Source of the DNA: Isoetes taiwanensis
Lineage: Eukaryota; Streptophyta; Lycopodiopsida; Isoetales; Isoetaceae
DNA length: 64,000 nt
Assembly (NCBI GenBank): GCA_021234155.1
Contig: JAJEKV010000058.1
Location: 1,110,987 to 1,174,986 of the forward strand
Direction of reading: 5' to 3'
Below, piece by piece: positions 33,203 to 45,371 of this stretch (the stretch's first letter is position 1; each line of letters starts with the position of its first letter). Made by a program: the position numbers and the translations under genes. The notes beneath the pieces are model-generated. The model was not told the origin of the DNA. It did no database searches and saw only the letters and a program-made list of their open reading frames with translations.

Positions 33203-34057
33203 CTAGTTATGGTGCCCGGCGTTGCCGGGCGTAACTACAAATTTATTGTAGAATTATATGAATAAAATGTTGGATTTAGGAACATATGTAGGGTTGTCAA
33301 TGGTGCTCCTTTTAAGTTATTGTCCAAGTTGGCTGTAGATGTAGATCCGAGCATACTGATCTAGAATGTTGTGTAGTTTTTATTGGTTTACAAAATGACC
33401 AACAATGTCCAACAAAGAATATGAATTAGTTGAAAAAGATACCCATAATTTAGATGTCATGTAATTCAGACGTCATGTCTACCCAAAAAAATATCTGATC
33501 TATTTTAGGTTCTTCCATTTTAACAAAGCAACCCAAGGGAAGGAAGCTTATGTATATCGTGTGCACTAAAATACTCGCATTTGGTATTGGATTCGCAGTA
33601 TGGTAAATCTCTGCTAAGTTGATATTGTTGTGATTTTTCTATTTTGTGTTGTGCATGTAGGATTACACATTTGGCTCTATATGTATTTTATTTCTTTTCT
33701 TAATCAACCCTAAATCTTTGAAATCTTTAGATGCTAAAAAAGAATTCGTTTTGCCTATTCATTCGATTGCCCATTTTTCTTATTAGTATATTAAGCCCTG
33801 GCGCCAATAGTTTACTTGAAATACTCATGAAGTTGTGGCTAGCTTTCCAAATCTAAAGGAATTGTATCTAAAAATCTAAGCCTTAGTACCAATAGTTTAT
33901 TTGGGGCTATTCATTAAGTTGTGGCTTGCTTGTCAAATCTAAAAGAGTTATCTCAAAATACTGTGAGAGGTGATTAAAGAACATGTGCATGCATCATAAA
34001 GAAATGCAACAAATGCATGTTAATCACAAAAAACATGCATCTATTATGAACAAACAC

Positions 34058-34169
34058 ATGTCCCAGCTCTATAGGTCTTTCTAGATGTTCATGACATGTG
34101 AATATAGCCTAATGTCCCAGCTCTATAGGTCTTTCTAGATGTTCATGATATGTGAATATAGCCTAATGT
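34058..34169. repeat. 56-bp tandem duplication
   Basis: A unit containing TCCCAGCTCTATAGGTCTTT and GTGAATATAGCCTAATG occurs twice in a row with one clear difference (ATGACATG versus ATGATATG). Confidence 0.9.
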
Positions 34170-35303
34170 TTATGACATGTACATTGGAGCATGTGGCACT
34201 TCTCTAATAAACCATTTGCCACACAATTGCAACCCGAATGTAATGTATACAATATACACACGTTTCTACTTTTGCAATTTCATCCTATTCTATTTTGCAA
34301 TATCCTAGTTTGCATCGTGTTACATAACAATTATTGACATTTTATTTATCACAATATTATCTATTATCCATTGTTCTGAAGTAGAAATCATCTAAGAAAT
34401 GTGGTCTCTATGCCACCCTATACTGGTTTAGTATAGCGTGCAGATGATCTTAGGGAATTAAATAGAAAATATTAGTCTTTGCAAGGGAAGCACAGGATCT
34501 TAAAGAATTGAGTAGAAAATATTGTTCTTTGCAAGGGAGGCGACAAAAAGGTTCAGTATCTTCATCTGCATATTCACATTTTGACTTGATATTCTCACAT
34601 ATATTTGATGGCAATTGATGCCTACATTGTATAGTGAACAAACTCAGTTCAACAGAGGAACTTACTTTAATAACTCCAAGCTAGTATAATATTAATTCTT
34701 TAGATGCACGGCGCCCTCTGTTTTTTGTCCCAAATAATGCAGAGAGTGGTAGAGCATTTCCTTGTTTGTCAAGAAACTATTCCTGGCACTAATTGAATTC
34801 CTTAATGAAACACATTGCCAATAACATAATAAGACAATGAAAAGTATCCCCATGCGTCCTGTGTGAGCTATGTCAGGGATTTGTTGGTAATTACTTGTGA
34901 TTGGAAAAAGGAAAAATATATGATGATACTCTGTGATCTTGAATGATCTAAATGCCACTGGTACATAGTTCAAAATCAATGGGACGTCCTTGCCCTAAAG
35001 GTCTAAACTGAGTCTCTGTTCTAGTCTATGTTCTGCCATGAGTGTTTACAGAGCAACTTGTGAATACCCATAGGAACAATTAAAATAAAGAAGTAAATGA
35101 TTAGGGTTTCACACCTGTGTATGCATAAAAACATATTAGAACACAACCATCTTGAAGAGAATGAAGATTTTTGTAATGTCAACCACATGCAGCAGAGACA
35201 TCTGCAAGACATAAATATATGCAATAAGATAAACCAAGGACTTGGCATTTATCACTCAATGCATGCAAAGCACATGGAATATTGAAGCTCAAAGAAAGTA
35301 CCT

Positions 35304-35398
35304 CTTATTGGATCAGAGTGTGATTCACCAATTATGCAACAGCCGAATAATCTTATTGGATCAGACTGTGATTCACCAATGATGCAACAGCCGAATAA
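35304..35398. repeat. 48-bp tandem duplication
   Basis: CTTATTGGATCAGA(G/C)TGTGA followed by TTCACCAAT(T/G)ATGCAACAG and CCGAATAA is repeated twice in tandem with two differences. Confidence 0.9.
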
Positions 35399-35479
35399 AT
35401 TGACCAATTCTTATAGACCAATTCTTGTGGGTGTTTGCTCTGACAGATATGTCATTTGAGTATCTTCTATGATGGGTTG

Positions 35480-35670
35480 CAGTGCCAGTTATCAGATGCT
35501 TTGTTCAGCCTAATTGCTGCATGTTATTTGAGCACAGCCAGCACTGTGGCTGCTAATCCATTTTGATTGTTGCATGCCGTTTAAGCACATCCAGTTTTGA
35601 GCACAACCAGCACCATGCCTGCTAACTCATCTTGATTATTTGAGCATATCCAGCACCATGCCTGTCATAT
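35480..35670. repeat. Degenerate GAGCACA.CCAGCAC repeat
   Basis: The block TGAGCACA(G/A)CCAGCAC followed by TG(G/C)CTGCTAA occurs about four times in varying completeness. Confidence 0.7.
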
Positions 35671-36114
35671 TTTAACTCGTTACTCAATAAACAAATATAA
35701 ATCTAACTCCTAGTATAAACCTGTATATGCTATCACAAATCTAAGACATAATAACATTTACATTTAGCTACAAATTGTTTTTTGAAAAGGTTGAGCATAA
35801 AGTAGCACAAATAATTTCTTTTTGTGCAGACAAATAGCACGTCACTTCCCCCATGTGTATCCTATTGCTATGGAATTTAACATTTAAGATAGGATTCCGT
35901 TGCTTGAATGGAATGAATGATGTACTTCTACATGATAATACAGAGTTTTTGTATCTAAAACATAATTATTCACCTTCCATGCATTATGCCAGCATCATTG
36001 GAGCGCTGTAAGTTTTGTTGTGGCTATAGTAATTGTGTTCTAGGAGTAAAGGTATATGCATAGAATCTTGTGGCGTAAACAATTCTCCTGTGCTTTCCTG
36101 TATGGGCCCGCTTA

Positions 36115-36178
36115 TACTGCATAAATATTAATACATATACTGCATAAATATTAATGCATATACTGCATAAGTATTAAT
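36115..36178. repeat. About 24-bp repeat, three units
   Basis: ATACTGCATAAATATTAAT with small changes is repeated three times in tandem. Confidence 0.9.
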
Positions 36179-38037
36179 AAGGGCAGAAGTAAGATGACAA
36201 ATGTCCTAGAAAATTTACCATTTGCAAATGCAGCCAAATGTAACCAAATGTAAGACGTCCAAGTAGAGCAAAAGGGAAACTCTAGTGTATTGGCTACATG
36301 CGAATCTTCTAGCAAACTCACTAAATTTGGGTTATTTAAAGGACATCAAATATGGATTCTCAACCTCAGATAATAAAGGTACAAAGGAAACTGTAAAAAT
36401 GATATTTACAAATAAATTGGGGTCCACAAATACATGTCTATTACAGGTTCTTAGAATTCAGATATAACATTCAATATGCATAATGCATTGCATAATGTAT
36501 ATCAAGCTCTTATCATAGGAATTGATTTAGAGAAAGAATCTCATCTGTTCACATGGCGTTCTGAGACCAGGGTCCTTGTCCAACCAAATGGTCATATGCA
36601 ACAACGTATATGTAGGGAAAAAGAACACAGGAAAGAACGACAAAAATCTTAGCAACACAAAGGGTTAAGTCAGATAAATGGCCAAGAAAATACTAATCTG
36701 AGATCCTCTGTTCATATGAAATTTGAGCCAAAATGCTAATCCAATGAATTCTGTGTATGCAATGGCCCGTGTGCAAAGGAACAATAATGTGGAGCTTAGA
36801 GCACTGCACCAAAAGAAAAGGTAATTATAAATGTTGTATCTTTGATAGCTATCCTGAAAAGTTGCAAAAAAAGATGGCTCTTCCTCTGATAATAATTCCT
36901 ATATGAAGCACGCAAACAAAGGAATAACGAATAGAAAAATGCAATGATATGTTTCCAAGAGCGAGATCAAGGAGAGAGAGTAGTTATGGGAAAGAAACTT
37001 ACCAAAGAAATCAGCAGCTCCATATTCCACCGATCAAAGCGGATATCTTGAACAACTGTGGCATGCATGCGGAGAGATAGAAGGAAGCAAAACTCAAAGC
37101 AAAAAAAATTGGAACAAAGAAGATTAAAATGAGACATGGAGCACTCAGACTCTCCTCTGCCATGGGAAAATGCAGATTTCAAAATCTTGAATGACATTGC
37201 AACAAAAATATTGCATAAAATTCAAGCTCACAAACACTGCTATTCTCGTCCTCCACACATCTTTGATGCCGCTTACCCTCAAAATCCGGCAGAATAAAAA
37301 AGGTGATACATAGGAAAGAGCATAGCAAGATTTAGGTTTTCTGAATCGATTGAAGTCCAACTCCAATCCAAAGGCAAAGGTATTATGCAGGTATACAGAT
37401 GAAGCTCCCCCTTTCTTTACAACAAAAGGAGCATGTGAACATTCCTAAAATCGTCAAGCATTTAAGGATTTGATCAGCGGCCAATATCAAAATCAAATCG
37501 ATGGAAATAAAGGAAGATACCTGTGTGTTTGAACCCTAGAAACAAACCGCAGTTCCAGTGCTCTTCAGGAAATAAATCAGTTTTTCGACACCCTTGCAAG
37601 GTAGCCGGATCTGTCTGCATGTAAAATGGTCAAACACCCAAAGAAAAACAGTCAATGTGCTAAATGCAAACCCGTACTCCACCACGAAACCCTAAATTCA
37701 CCTTCTTCGTGCCCGACATATGCGAAATTTTAATGGAAAATCAACTGAACCAGAAAACTTCTCTCAAACTCTAAAGCCATGAATTATTTTTTTTTTCGAT
37801 TTTTAGATAACCGGAATTTTTTTCCGGTCACTAAACCCTTTGAAATCTTAGGAAATGTGCCTAAGAAAAATTCCAAAAACTTTTTTAGCCAAACTGGAAA
37901 ATCCCAAATTAAAAAGATTGATTGATACACATCTAGAAAAGCCCCTTTCTTTCAATTTAAAGATTAACATATTTGTTGTCGGATGCACAAGGCGCCGGCG
38001 GAGCCGGCGCCAAATTCTTGTATATTTATAATCTAAC

Positions 38038-38830
38038 ATATGTCATTTCTAATGGTTCTCTTTATAGGATGCAAGCGAGCTAGGACCAAGTTGTGGTGGA
38101 AGGTACTCTTGCTGGGCTGCCATGTATTTGCATTATAAAAGTTTTAGCTTGGTTTTAAATGTGGCATTGCATACTAATATTGCCAATTTGTTCAAAAGCT
38201 TCTTTGATATCCATAGAATGGTGCAATTTTTTTTAATGGTATGCCTCTGGCAGATAAGTCTCCAGAAAAGAGAAACTTTTTTAAGCTATTTATTTGAGAA
38301 ATATTTGTATCAGAGCTTGATGCTTATTTATGGATCGTACGTGAAAAAGTATGAATTAGATATGAAGATGTATTCCTCTTTAGACTATTCGTGATCTAAA
38401 CAAGTTGGTTTCATTTTTATATGCAGATAAGTATTGTCAACCAAGAACCAATGCTCTTCAATTGTACAGTCGCAGAAAACATATGCTATGGGGAATAACT
38501 GTATGTCCTGCAGTAAGAAAAATTGAACGAATTGCAGTGAGTAGACTATGATGGATAGTTTGATTTATGGATCTCTAGCACAAAGAATTTGGATAAAAAC
38601 TGGTCATTTCTAATGGGATATTCTTTTTAGGGATCAAAGGAGCTAGGACCACGTGAGGTGGGAAGGTACTGTTGCTAGGCTAATTTGGTTGAAAACAGAA
38701 AGGTGCTGTTCTTTTTAATGGTGTACCTCTACCAAAGATATCATATTGAGCATCTCCATGAAAAGTTACCCGTTAATTCATTTATTTGAGAAATATATGT
38801 AGTAGAGTTTAATGCTCTTTTATGGTTGGG
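38038..38830. repeat. Diverged tandem duplication of about 0.55 kb
   Basis: Blocks such as GTCATTTCTAATGG, GAGCTAGGACCA, GG(A)AGGTACT.TTGCT and ATTTATTTGAGAAATAT recur in order at 38040-38350 and 38605-38825. The copies are clearly related but diverged. The ABC-transporter exon lies in the first. Confidence 0.7.
38427..38495 (+). pseudogene. ABC transporter (TAP/ABCB half-transporter type) exon fragment
   Basis: After an acceptor (TATATGCAG ending at 38426) the frame reads [20 protein letters not shown] then YGE. This is the Q-loop region of the nucleotide-binding domain (ISIVSQEP.LFN.S..ENI.YG in the family), where Gln senses the gamma-phosphate. Family members of the TAP2/ALS1 type read very closely. 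The Walker A, signature and Walker B exons were not found nearby. It is a single-exon relic. Confidence 0.72.
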
Positions 38831-39179
38831 AAAAACTACAAAATGCCCTTATCTTTTGACGAATTTCATCATATGTCCCTAATTTTCCATAGTTTTACTA
38901 AATGCCCCTGATCAACATTCCATAAATCAAGTTTCCCTGGCCTCTGTAACATTTCAAGTTTCACAAAATGCCCTTCAATTTTTCGTATTCAATACAACGC
39001 CCTTTTTCAACGGATATCTTTTTGGCATCATTTTGGATCAACTTTTAGTTTTGTGCATGGTTTCCATCGTATTTTCTTCTGATCGAAACTCATTCGCTCC
39101 ATCAATTTTTGCTCACAAGCTCTCACGATTTTGCACCAATTCTATTTTCTTAAGAGTTCTTGTGCCCGGGGGGGACATT

Positions 39180-40440
39180 TATAAATATTGATGTACATCT
39201 TATTCAAGATAAAAAAACAAGAGCTCGAGATGTCTTGGAACTTGTACACACAGATTTGTGTGGCCCTTTGAACATAAGAGGAAGAACAAAAAAAGAGTAC
39301 TTTTTAAACAATATGTGAGTGACATGGAAAAGGAAACTGGAAAAAAAGTAAAGTGTATCAGATCTGATAGGGGAGGGGAATACCTGTCCATAAAGTCCAA
39401 ATATTTTTGCATTACTAATGGCATAAGGAGACAATTGACATGCAGATACATCGGGTGTAGTAGAAAGGAAAAATATGACCATAATGGATGCAGTAAGGTC
39501 TATGATCAAGGATAGTGGACTCCCCAACTATCTCTGGGAAGAAACCCTCAAACCTTTATTCTAATCCAAAACAAGCTCCCTTCTTCAAGTATCAAAGGTC
39601 ATATTTCAGAACTTACCACAGTAAAAAGAAAAGACAAGTCTGAGTTATGACATGTTTAAAGCTTATGGATATCTTGTATATGTTCATGTACCCTCAGAAT
39701 TGAGGAAGAAACTTGATGACAAAGCTGAGATAGGCTTTCTTGTTGGTTATAATGAAGAAAGTAAAGGATATAGAATTTTTATTCCAACCAGCAAAGCAAT
39801 AGTGGTAAGCAGGGATATAATATTTGATGAGAAAGTCCTCTATGAAGATAGAAATGAGAAAAAGGAATAAAATAGGAAAAATGTGGACAAAGAAGCCAAA
39901 TTTGGGAAAACAATGGATGTTGACTTGGACTCTAACAGTGAATTGGACAATGCAGAAAATAATATAACAGATTCAGATGAAAACAGAAATGAGAGCAGAG
40001 AAAATCAAGCAGAAAAGCCTATTAAAAGTAATGTGATAGAGAAGAGAAGGGAAACTCAAGCAGAGAGATTATGAGAAGAGGCAAACTTGGAAAATGGTCA
40101 ATATGGCAGAAATGAGCATGGAAGAAGCAGAAGGATTGAAAATTTAGGATATGACTATGATCAAATCACGGCCTTAATTGAGGATGAACAGTTGCCTAAA
40201 ACAGTTGAAGAAGCACTGATCAGTCATGGCAAAACCAAGTGGGAAGAAGCCATGCAAGAGGAACTAAATTCATTTGAAGAGACACAAGCATATGATCTTA
40301 TGCAGCATCTCACCAATCAAAAATCATAGGTACCAAGTGGCTTTACAAGATAAAAGTTAATGTTGATGGAAGCAAGAGATTTAGCTCGTCTAGTAGCCCA
40401 AGGATACACTTAAAAATTGAATCTTGAACTCCACCATATG
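39180..40440 (+). pseudogene. Ty1/copia retrotransposon pol remnant
   Basis: Integrase pieces come first: DVLELVHTDLCGPLNIRG (about 39229-39282) with the first catalytic Asp, then YVSDMEKETGKKVKC and IRSDRGGEYLS with the second Asp, then GIRRQLT (to about 39515). A segment of the core, including the FIDDFTR-type stretch, is missing. From 39652 the frame reads AYGYLVYVHVPSELRKKLDD then GFLVGYNEESKGYRIF and VVSRDIIFDE, the end of integrase and the linker. In-frame stops at about 39868 and 40072 interrupt it before ALISHGKTKWEEAMQEELNS, the start of reverse transcriptase. The remainder of RT and RNase H is lost. No LTR pair was found. Confidence 0.88.
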
Positions 40441-40454
40441 TATGTTATGATTGA

Positions 40455-40632
40455 TTGACTGGTCATGTAGTACTTGACTAGAAAGTATTAAAATGGAGAG
40501 AGTTGACTACAAGTCAATTGATTGGGAAGAAAGTGTCTAAGTTAACCAAAAGTCAACTCATTGACTAGAGAGTCAACCACTTTACTAGATTTTACTAGGT
40601 AGTCAAATAATTCACAAAAATAGTAACTTGAC
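40455..40632. promoter_or_regulatory. W-box cluster
   Basis: TTGACT or its complement AGTCAA occurs eight times in 152 bases (40455, 40474, 40503, 40512, 40551, 40561, 40571, 40601), and TTGACA follows at 40627. TTGAC(C/T) is the core bound by WRKY factors. It lies directly after the copia pol remnant, so it may be regulatory DNA of the retrotransposon's LTR; the LTR itself is not delimited. Confidence 0.5.
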
Positions 40633-40748
40633 ACGAGCACCCATCATTGATAAATTATTCAAATACCCATGTTAGTCCCTTACGCAAGGCCTTGACTTTA
40701 TTGCATTCTTGCATAAATGCATCTCAATTGTCCTACAAGAAACTTATC

Positions 40749-40775
40749 GCGGCGGCGGCGGCCAAGGCCGCCGCG
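40749..40775. repeat. GC-only hairpin
   Basis: GCGGCGGCC AA GGCCGCCGC, a 9-bp perfect stem with a 2-base loop at 40755-40774, extended by GGC triplets. It stands alone in AT-rich DNA and lacks the CTRR of a Helitron end. Confidence 0.6.
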
Positions 40776-40892
40776 AACGTTTCTCTTCTTCAACTTCTCC
40801 CTTTAAGATTGGTTGAGCAGCATGCTGCAATCTAAAATATTTTCCATTTGTTCCCAACGTTTGGAATGAGTCTATTCTGTAATATGTCTAGT

Positions 40893-41519
40893 TTAAGGTG
40901 AAACTTCATCTCCTACATGTTGCAGTGGAAAATATCTACCGTTGGTAGACAATTGGAAGCTACATGCTACATTACGTTCGTATTGGCCAGTCCCATCCAC
41001 GAGTCCACAATGCAAGCATCTAATCCATCTTGTGGATCCTTCAACATCCGCCTCCATGGAAAGCAAAATCCTCTGAAACTCTAAGCAACTACGGCCATGG
41101 TGAAACATGCATTGTGGGCATCTAGCTTTGGCCTTTTTTATGCATGCCACGTAAGCAGGTGGGCGGACGACACCTGGCAGATCCAGTGGTGATAGTTTTT
41201 GGAGCTCCAGAGCAAAGGTCCTGTCCATTTCTATCTGTTTAATTCGATCCAATTCTTCCTGCTGTTGAGAAATGGCAAATTTGCGCATTTCTTCCTTCTC
41301 TTTGGCAACTAGTCCGATTTTGTGCGTCTCATTTTGGGGTCTTTCTCCAAGCAGATCCAGGAAAATTTTGCTCACCTTTGTTGCCACCATTATTTTTTCG
41401 ATTAGTCTTCTTCTTAACGGAAGTGAGAATCTTACCTGGGTCTTGCTCTGATGTAATGGCCACTCTGCATTTGAAGGCAAGCTTTTGGAAGAACTTGCTA
41501 TTCCGGCACTGTCTGTCAT
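40893..41519 (-). CDS. Uncharacterised 208-residue zinc-ribbon protein
   Basis: The ATG at 41519 opens a single frame of 208 residues without introns. Residues about 68-110 (VAKEKEEMRKF...QEELDRIKQIEMDRTFALELQ) are charged and should form a helix or coiled coil. Residues 134-171 hold CPQC (134-137) and CLHC (168-171), which could form a four-Cys zinc ribbon; HH at 140-141 and Cys145 lie between. The C-terminus (FPLQHVGDEVSP) is short. I do not recognise the family. With no frameshift or stop over 627 bases amid broken sequence, it may be a real gene or a recently captured one. The 5' flank (41530-42400) has no clear promoter. Transcription is unproven. Confidence 0.5.
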   Translation of the reverse strand: MTDSAGIASSSKSLPSNAEWPLHQSKTQVRFSLPLRRRLIEKIMVATKVSKIFLDLLGERPQNETHKIGLVAKEKEEMRKFAISQQQEELDRIKQIEMDRTFALELQKLSPLDLPGVVRPPAYVACIKKAKARCPQCMFHHGRSCLEFQRILLSMEADVEGSTRWIRCLHCGLVDGTGQYERNVACSFQLSTNGRYFPLQHVGDEVSP

Positions 41520-43390
41520 AGCCAAATCCGCCCGTCAACTGCTATTCTGGCACCATAGCCAAATCTATCTGTTTCGTGGGCGCTCTGCTACTACGGCATC
41601 CCCAAATTCCTCTGTTTTTGTGGGCATTAGTGTGATCAATCTCTGCTATTCTCTGCCAGCTCCAGTTTTGGGTTGACAAATGCCTCTATTTTAGTCGGAT
41701 TAAGCTGTACTTTTGGGTAGTTTTTCGGATTAATCTCTTCTATTCTACCAAAGACGAGTTTCTTTGTTTTGGGTCTTCGTTGGGGGGGAGGGAGGGGGAT
41801 TAATGCCACTTCGGCGATAAATTTCTCTGCTTTTGGGACCGAATCTTGTTGGGCGGATTATATGGCGATAAAAACTCTCTGCATTTGGGGATTAAAACCA
41901 TTGTAATGCTATTACGCACTACCAACTGCTTCCGATTCATGAGTTGGGAGGCTTTAAATTTTCTCTTGTTTGTGTTGGGGCTTCTGCTGTAACAAAAGCA
42001 TATTTTTAACAAACTGCAGCCGAGACAATCATAGATGCACCGGAGGCATAACTCGCTTTCGCTTGTTGCTTTGTTTCCATGCCTAGTCCCGATTTGTTGG
42101 TTAGTTGTCCGGGCCCACATCGACCTTTGATTTGCATTGGCATTTGTTGCGTATTAAACCTACCCCGCTTTTTGCCCCCTATTTTTGAACTTTCGACGGA
42201 TTTTGTTCTTCCTTCCGACCATTCACACTTCGCCTTTGCTTTCTATTCTACACCGCCTTCGAAAAAGCTTGAAACGCCCTACGAAAATAATTCCTCCCTG
42301 TTTGCCCTCATACCTACCGGATTTCTTCCGAGCTTTCCAATGCGCTTGCTCGCGCCCTACTACTACGGTGGCTATGGTGGGTAGAAAATAAAAAAAACAG
42401 AGCACCTAGTATGTACATCACCAAAGATCGAAGGAAAAAAACCAAGTCCACAAACCCAAATGTTTATTTTCCTCTCCTCAGATCGGCTAATCCAGTTTGA
42501 AGAACGATCCGGTGGGGATTTAATGAGCAATCGCTGATAATAGTTTCACATTTATTGGTTGGTCTAGCTTAGCTTTCAGTTGGAAGAATTGAGCAAGGGG
42601 AGTCACGTGGTTGTGGCTCCTCCTCAATAAATATTAATTAAGAAAATACAAAAAATGTTCCTCAATAATATTTTTCGACACTTGGCGTGCATGCACTGGA
42701 GCATCAAAGAATCTCGAAGAATAGAATCAAAGTGTATGCATTATATATGGTTTGATTGTCTTTATGATCTTAGTTTATCACACATGTACTAAGGGCAAGT
42801 AAGAGCAAATGCTACAAATTGAAATGTCAATAGATGAATAATATATCGATCTAAAATGCACAAAAAAACAAAATTTCCAAGTCATGAATTTACATATCTA
42901 GCAATATAATAATCAATAGTGCATTGTATTTTATGGGACTAGCGTCCCTTTTTACAAAGCCAAGTAGTCCATGAAAACACATTGACACTGTTCACGAGTA
43001 TTTTGATGAAATGGTCTATTTATATCCATTTATTTTTTATCTACCTTTTCATTACACCTAAAAAAAAATAGGAAAGTTGTTCGCAATCTTCAACATCTAT
43101 AATGAAATTTTATGTTCCGAGATGCCTTCAATAATTGTCCTGCATCTCTCATGGACCGTATGGCCCACATAGTCCTCAAAACTTTTATTTTACCAACTAT
43201 TATACCTTTTCAATGAATACCTATAAAGTTCCTCGTGCTCGCCGTGTTCGAGAATATATATGAAGCTTTTGGTCACAATCCTACTAAGATGGCCTCATTG
43301 CATGAACCAAGTACTAATGCAATTTCACATGTTCTCATAATGGTATTGCCTTCATTGCGTGCTTGGATCTCGTATACACTAAATTACACA
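41520..43390. other. Flank without recognisable gene
   Basis: Upstream of the zinc-ribbon ORF. Somewhat less AT-rich up to 42400, perhaps 5'-UTR and promoter. A 101-residue frame at 42079-42384 on + resembles nothing known. Confidence 0.4.
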
Positions 43391-43399
43391 TAAATATGT

Positions 43400-43590
43400 G
43401 GAACAAAATATTTTTACCCCGGTTATTGTGATTCCATCGCAAAAAATTCCATCCCGCGGAATCACGGTAGGAGACCCCAAGTTATCGTGCAGCCCCCGTT
43501 ATCCGGTACTGCGAGGTCGCTTCCAGTCATTTATACCTTCCCATGGAATCACAACTTTGCTATTCCGCCGGATGGAATCACCAATTCACG
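43400..43590 (+). repeat. Left terminal inverted repeat of the MULE
   Basis: Pairs with 45372-45561. It starts GGAACAAAATATTTTTACCC. Confidence 0.88.
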
Positions 43591-43925
43591 ATTCTTCGAG
43601 ATGGAATCACCGCTCATATATTCCACCGGCGGAATCACAAAATCAGATTATTTATTCCATGAGACGGAATCACAATCGTGTTTTTACGCGGGACGGAATC
43701 ACAACCTTGCTATTCCGCCAGATGGAATCACGAACGTCTGATTCCGTGAGATGGAATCACCACTTACGTATCCCGCCGATAGAATCACAACATTGCTATT
43801 ACGCGGATGGAATTACAACCATGCGATTACGCGCCTTTGGAATCACAAATGTAAGATTCTTCGAGATAGAATCACCACGAATGTATTCCGCCGACGGTAT
43901 CACAACCGCTATTCCGCGGGGCGGA
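43540..43925 (+). repeat. GGAATCAC subterminal minisatellite
   Basis: About ten irregular units of GA(T/C)GGAATCACAA followed by 20-30 variable bases such as CTTGCTATTCCGCC or TGTCTGATTCCGTGA. The open frame of 187 residues across it is an artefact of the repeat. Subterminal arrays of this kind can be transposase-binding sites. Confidence 0.85.
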
Positions 43926-44065
43926 TGGTTCAATCCCCCAGGTTTATGCCCGATTCTATAAAAAATGGTTGAGGATGGTTTAAGCTAAGCCTACGTTACT
44001 TTGAAGATCATGAATGGTGCAAAAAAAAAAGATTGGCTATTCCATTTTGTTTGTGCATGTCCACT

Positions 44066-44170
44066 TTCAGTCTAATGTTCTTATTTAGTGGTCGTGGATC
44101 TTGGCAAGAACTCATTGAATCTATCGTTTGGGCTCACAACAAATTAAAAGTTGCTCCTCGCTATCCAAAT
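44066..44170 (+). pseudogene. psaA: Plastid psaA fragment (photosystem I A1 subunit C-terminal part)
   Basis: The frame reads [19 protein letters not shown] then [12 protein letters not shown], which is the penultimate transmembrane/loop segment of the photosystem I apoprotein A1 except for one residue (Ser where Tyr is usual). After KVAP, one inserted base at about 44159 shifts the frame and GCTATCCAA restores AIQ, so homology runs to about 44169. Plastid DNA of this sort reaches the nucleus as NUPTs. Here it is inside a transposon and is far too short to function. Confidence 0.9.
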
Positions 44171-45370
44171 CCATTGTTATGCTATGCAATGTCCAGGGGA
44201 TTTGAACCCCTTGCCAATATCGGCAATGCCATGGGCTACTTCAAAGCAAGAGCAAGAAATAAGCCCGTTTTAAAGCAAGAAATAGAATAGAAACCCTTCC
44301 TACCGTAAAGCCTAAGACCGTGCATAACCAAGATCAGAGTCGAAAAGGCGTGGGGAGGAATTTGGCAGCCTTGCAAAATTCTCGCAAGGTCCCAAGTCAT
44401 GAATAGATCGGATCCCAAGCTGAAGTATTTCTATATGTATGAATGCGAGGTTTTTATAATGCCGCATCCTCCTTTGATCCAAATTCTCGTAAAAGTCTGC
44501 ATTGTTTGCTTCTACCTCTCCCAATCCGGCCATTATAAAAGTCCGTTGTATATCTTTGCATTGGCATTTAAGCACTCCTAGTCTTCATATTTGGCGGGAT
44601 AATGCTCAACCCGATGTGAATGATACTTCCCACGAAGAGGCTTAAATGAAAACCGCTCTTCATCGATGACCACCACAGTTCAAAGCGAGCTTAAAAGCGG
44701 ATAAAGATCATGCGGTGAGAAGAGAGGATGATTTGGGGCGATTTGGCCTCACCACGCTTCTTAGGAGAGATTTGCATCAAATTTTTAATACAAAAAGCAG
44801 AAGCTGTTGCCCATGCTCACTATGTTCTCGCTCTTTTGGATTAGACAGAGCCCAAACAAGGAGAAAGAAAAACATAGACGATTCTAAGTGTTAGGAATCA
44901 TCCAATGTCTTGAAAAAGCACCGAAAAAGTAATTGAAGCTAGAGAAAACGGCTCTAGAGAAAGGTAAAACAAAGGAAAACAAGCCGAAAAACGGCTCCAC
45001 CGGCTCTTTTGCTGCTTTTACCCGCGATCGCAACGAAACCCGTTTCTAACCACGTAAAACAGATTTGTTCTAACCCCACAAATTACTTTGCCATAGCCAC
45101 ACTCCTTCTGCCTGGAAAACAAGAAAACAAGTGAAAAATGGTACCCAAATGTGTTTATTGCCATTTGTGATGTGCTCCCCCAAGCACCGCTTTCCGTGCG
45201 ATTCCCCAAGCTCAAGGTCTTTTACCTTTAAGCCCAACGCATTTCCTCAACGCCAGAAAGCCCTCTTTACTTCCGCCATATAGCGGCGAAATCCCAATGA
45301 GCAAAACCTCCCAATGAACATGACGTAACAAATTTAAATTTTACAGGGGATATTCTACCAGGCAGAGCGT
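44171..45370. other. MULE interior, unrecognised
   Basis: No transposase. Near 44192-44215 a sequence resembling a reversed tRNA T-arm (GGGGATTTGAACCCC) occurs without a full tRNA. Other open frames are short and unrecognised. It may hold other captured fragments. Confidence 0.5.
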
Positions 45371-45371
45371 G

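Larger units (their letters stand above)
33203..38036 (-). mobile_element. Candidate non-autonomous Helitron, about 4.8 kb
   Basis: The 3' end is clear: on the - strand the perfect hairpin GCCCGGCAACGCCGGGC (33214-33230) is followed by ACCATAACTAG, ending at 33203, with host T next. The 5' side near 38036 reads TAGATTATAAATATACAAG then a 21-base GC hairpin (37991-38011). No Rep/helicase is present. The interior is AT-rich with several local tandem duplications (34.1, 35.3, 35.5 and 36.1 kb) and no recognised gene. The 3' end is secure; pairing with this 5' end is inferred. Confidence 0.5.

Noticed and set aside
40749-40775. Helitron 3' end
   Set aside because: A strong GC hairpin but no CTRR at the right distance on either strand.
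43398-43972. Open frames of up to 187 residues
   Set aside because: They read through the GGAATCAC minisatellite in several frames at once; no family resemblance.
44187-44230. tRNA gene on the - strand (GGGGTTCAAATCCCC)
   Set aside because: Only a T-arm can be formed; no acceptor, D or anticodon arms pair.
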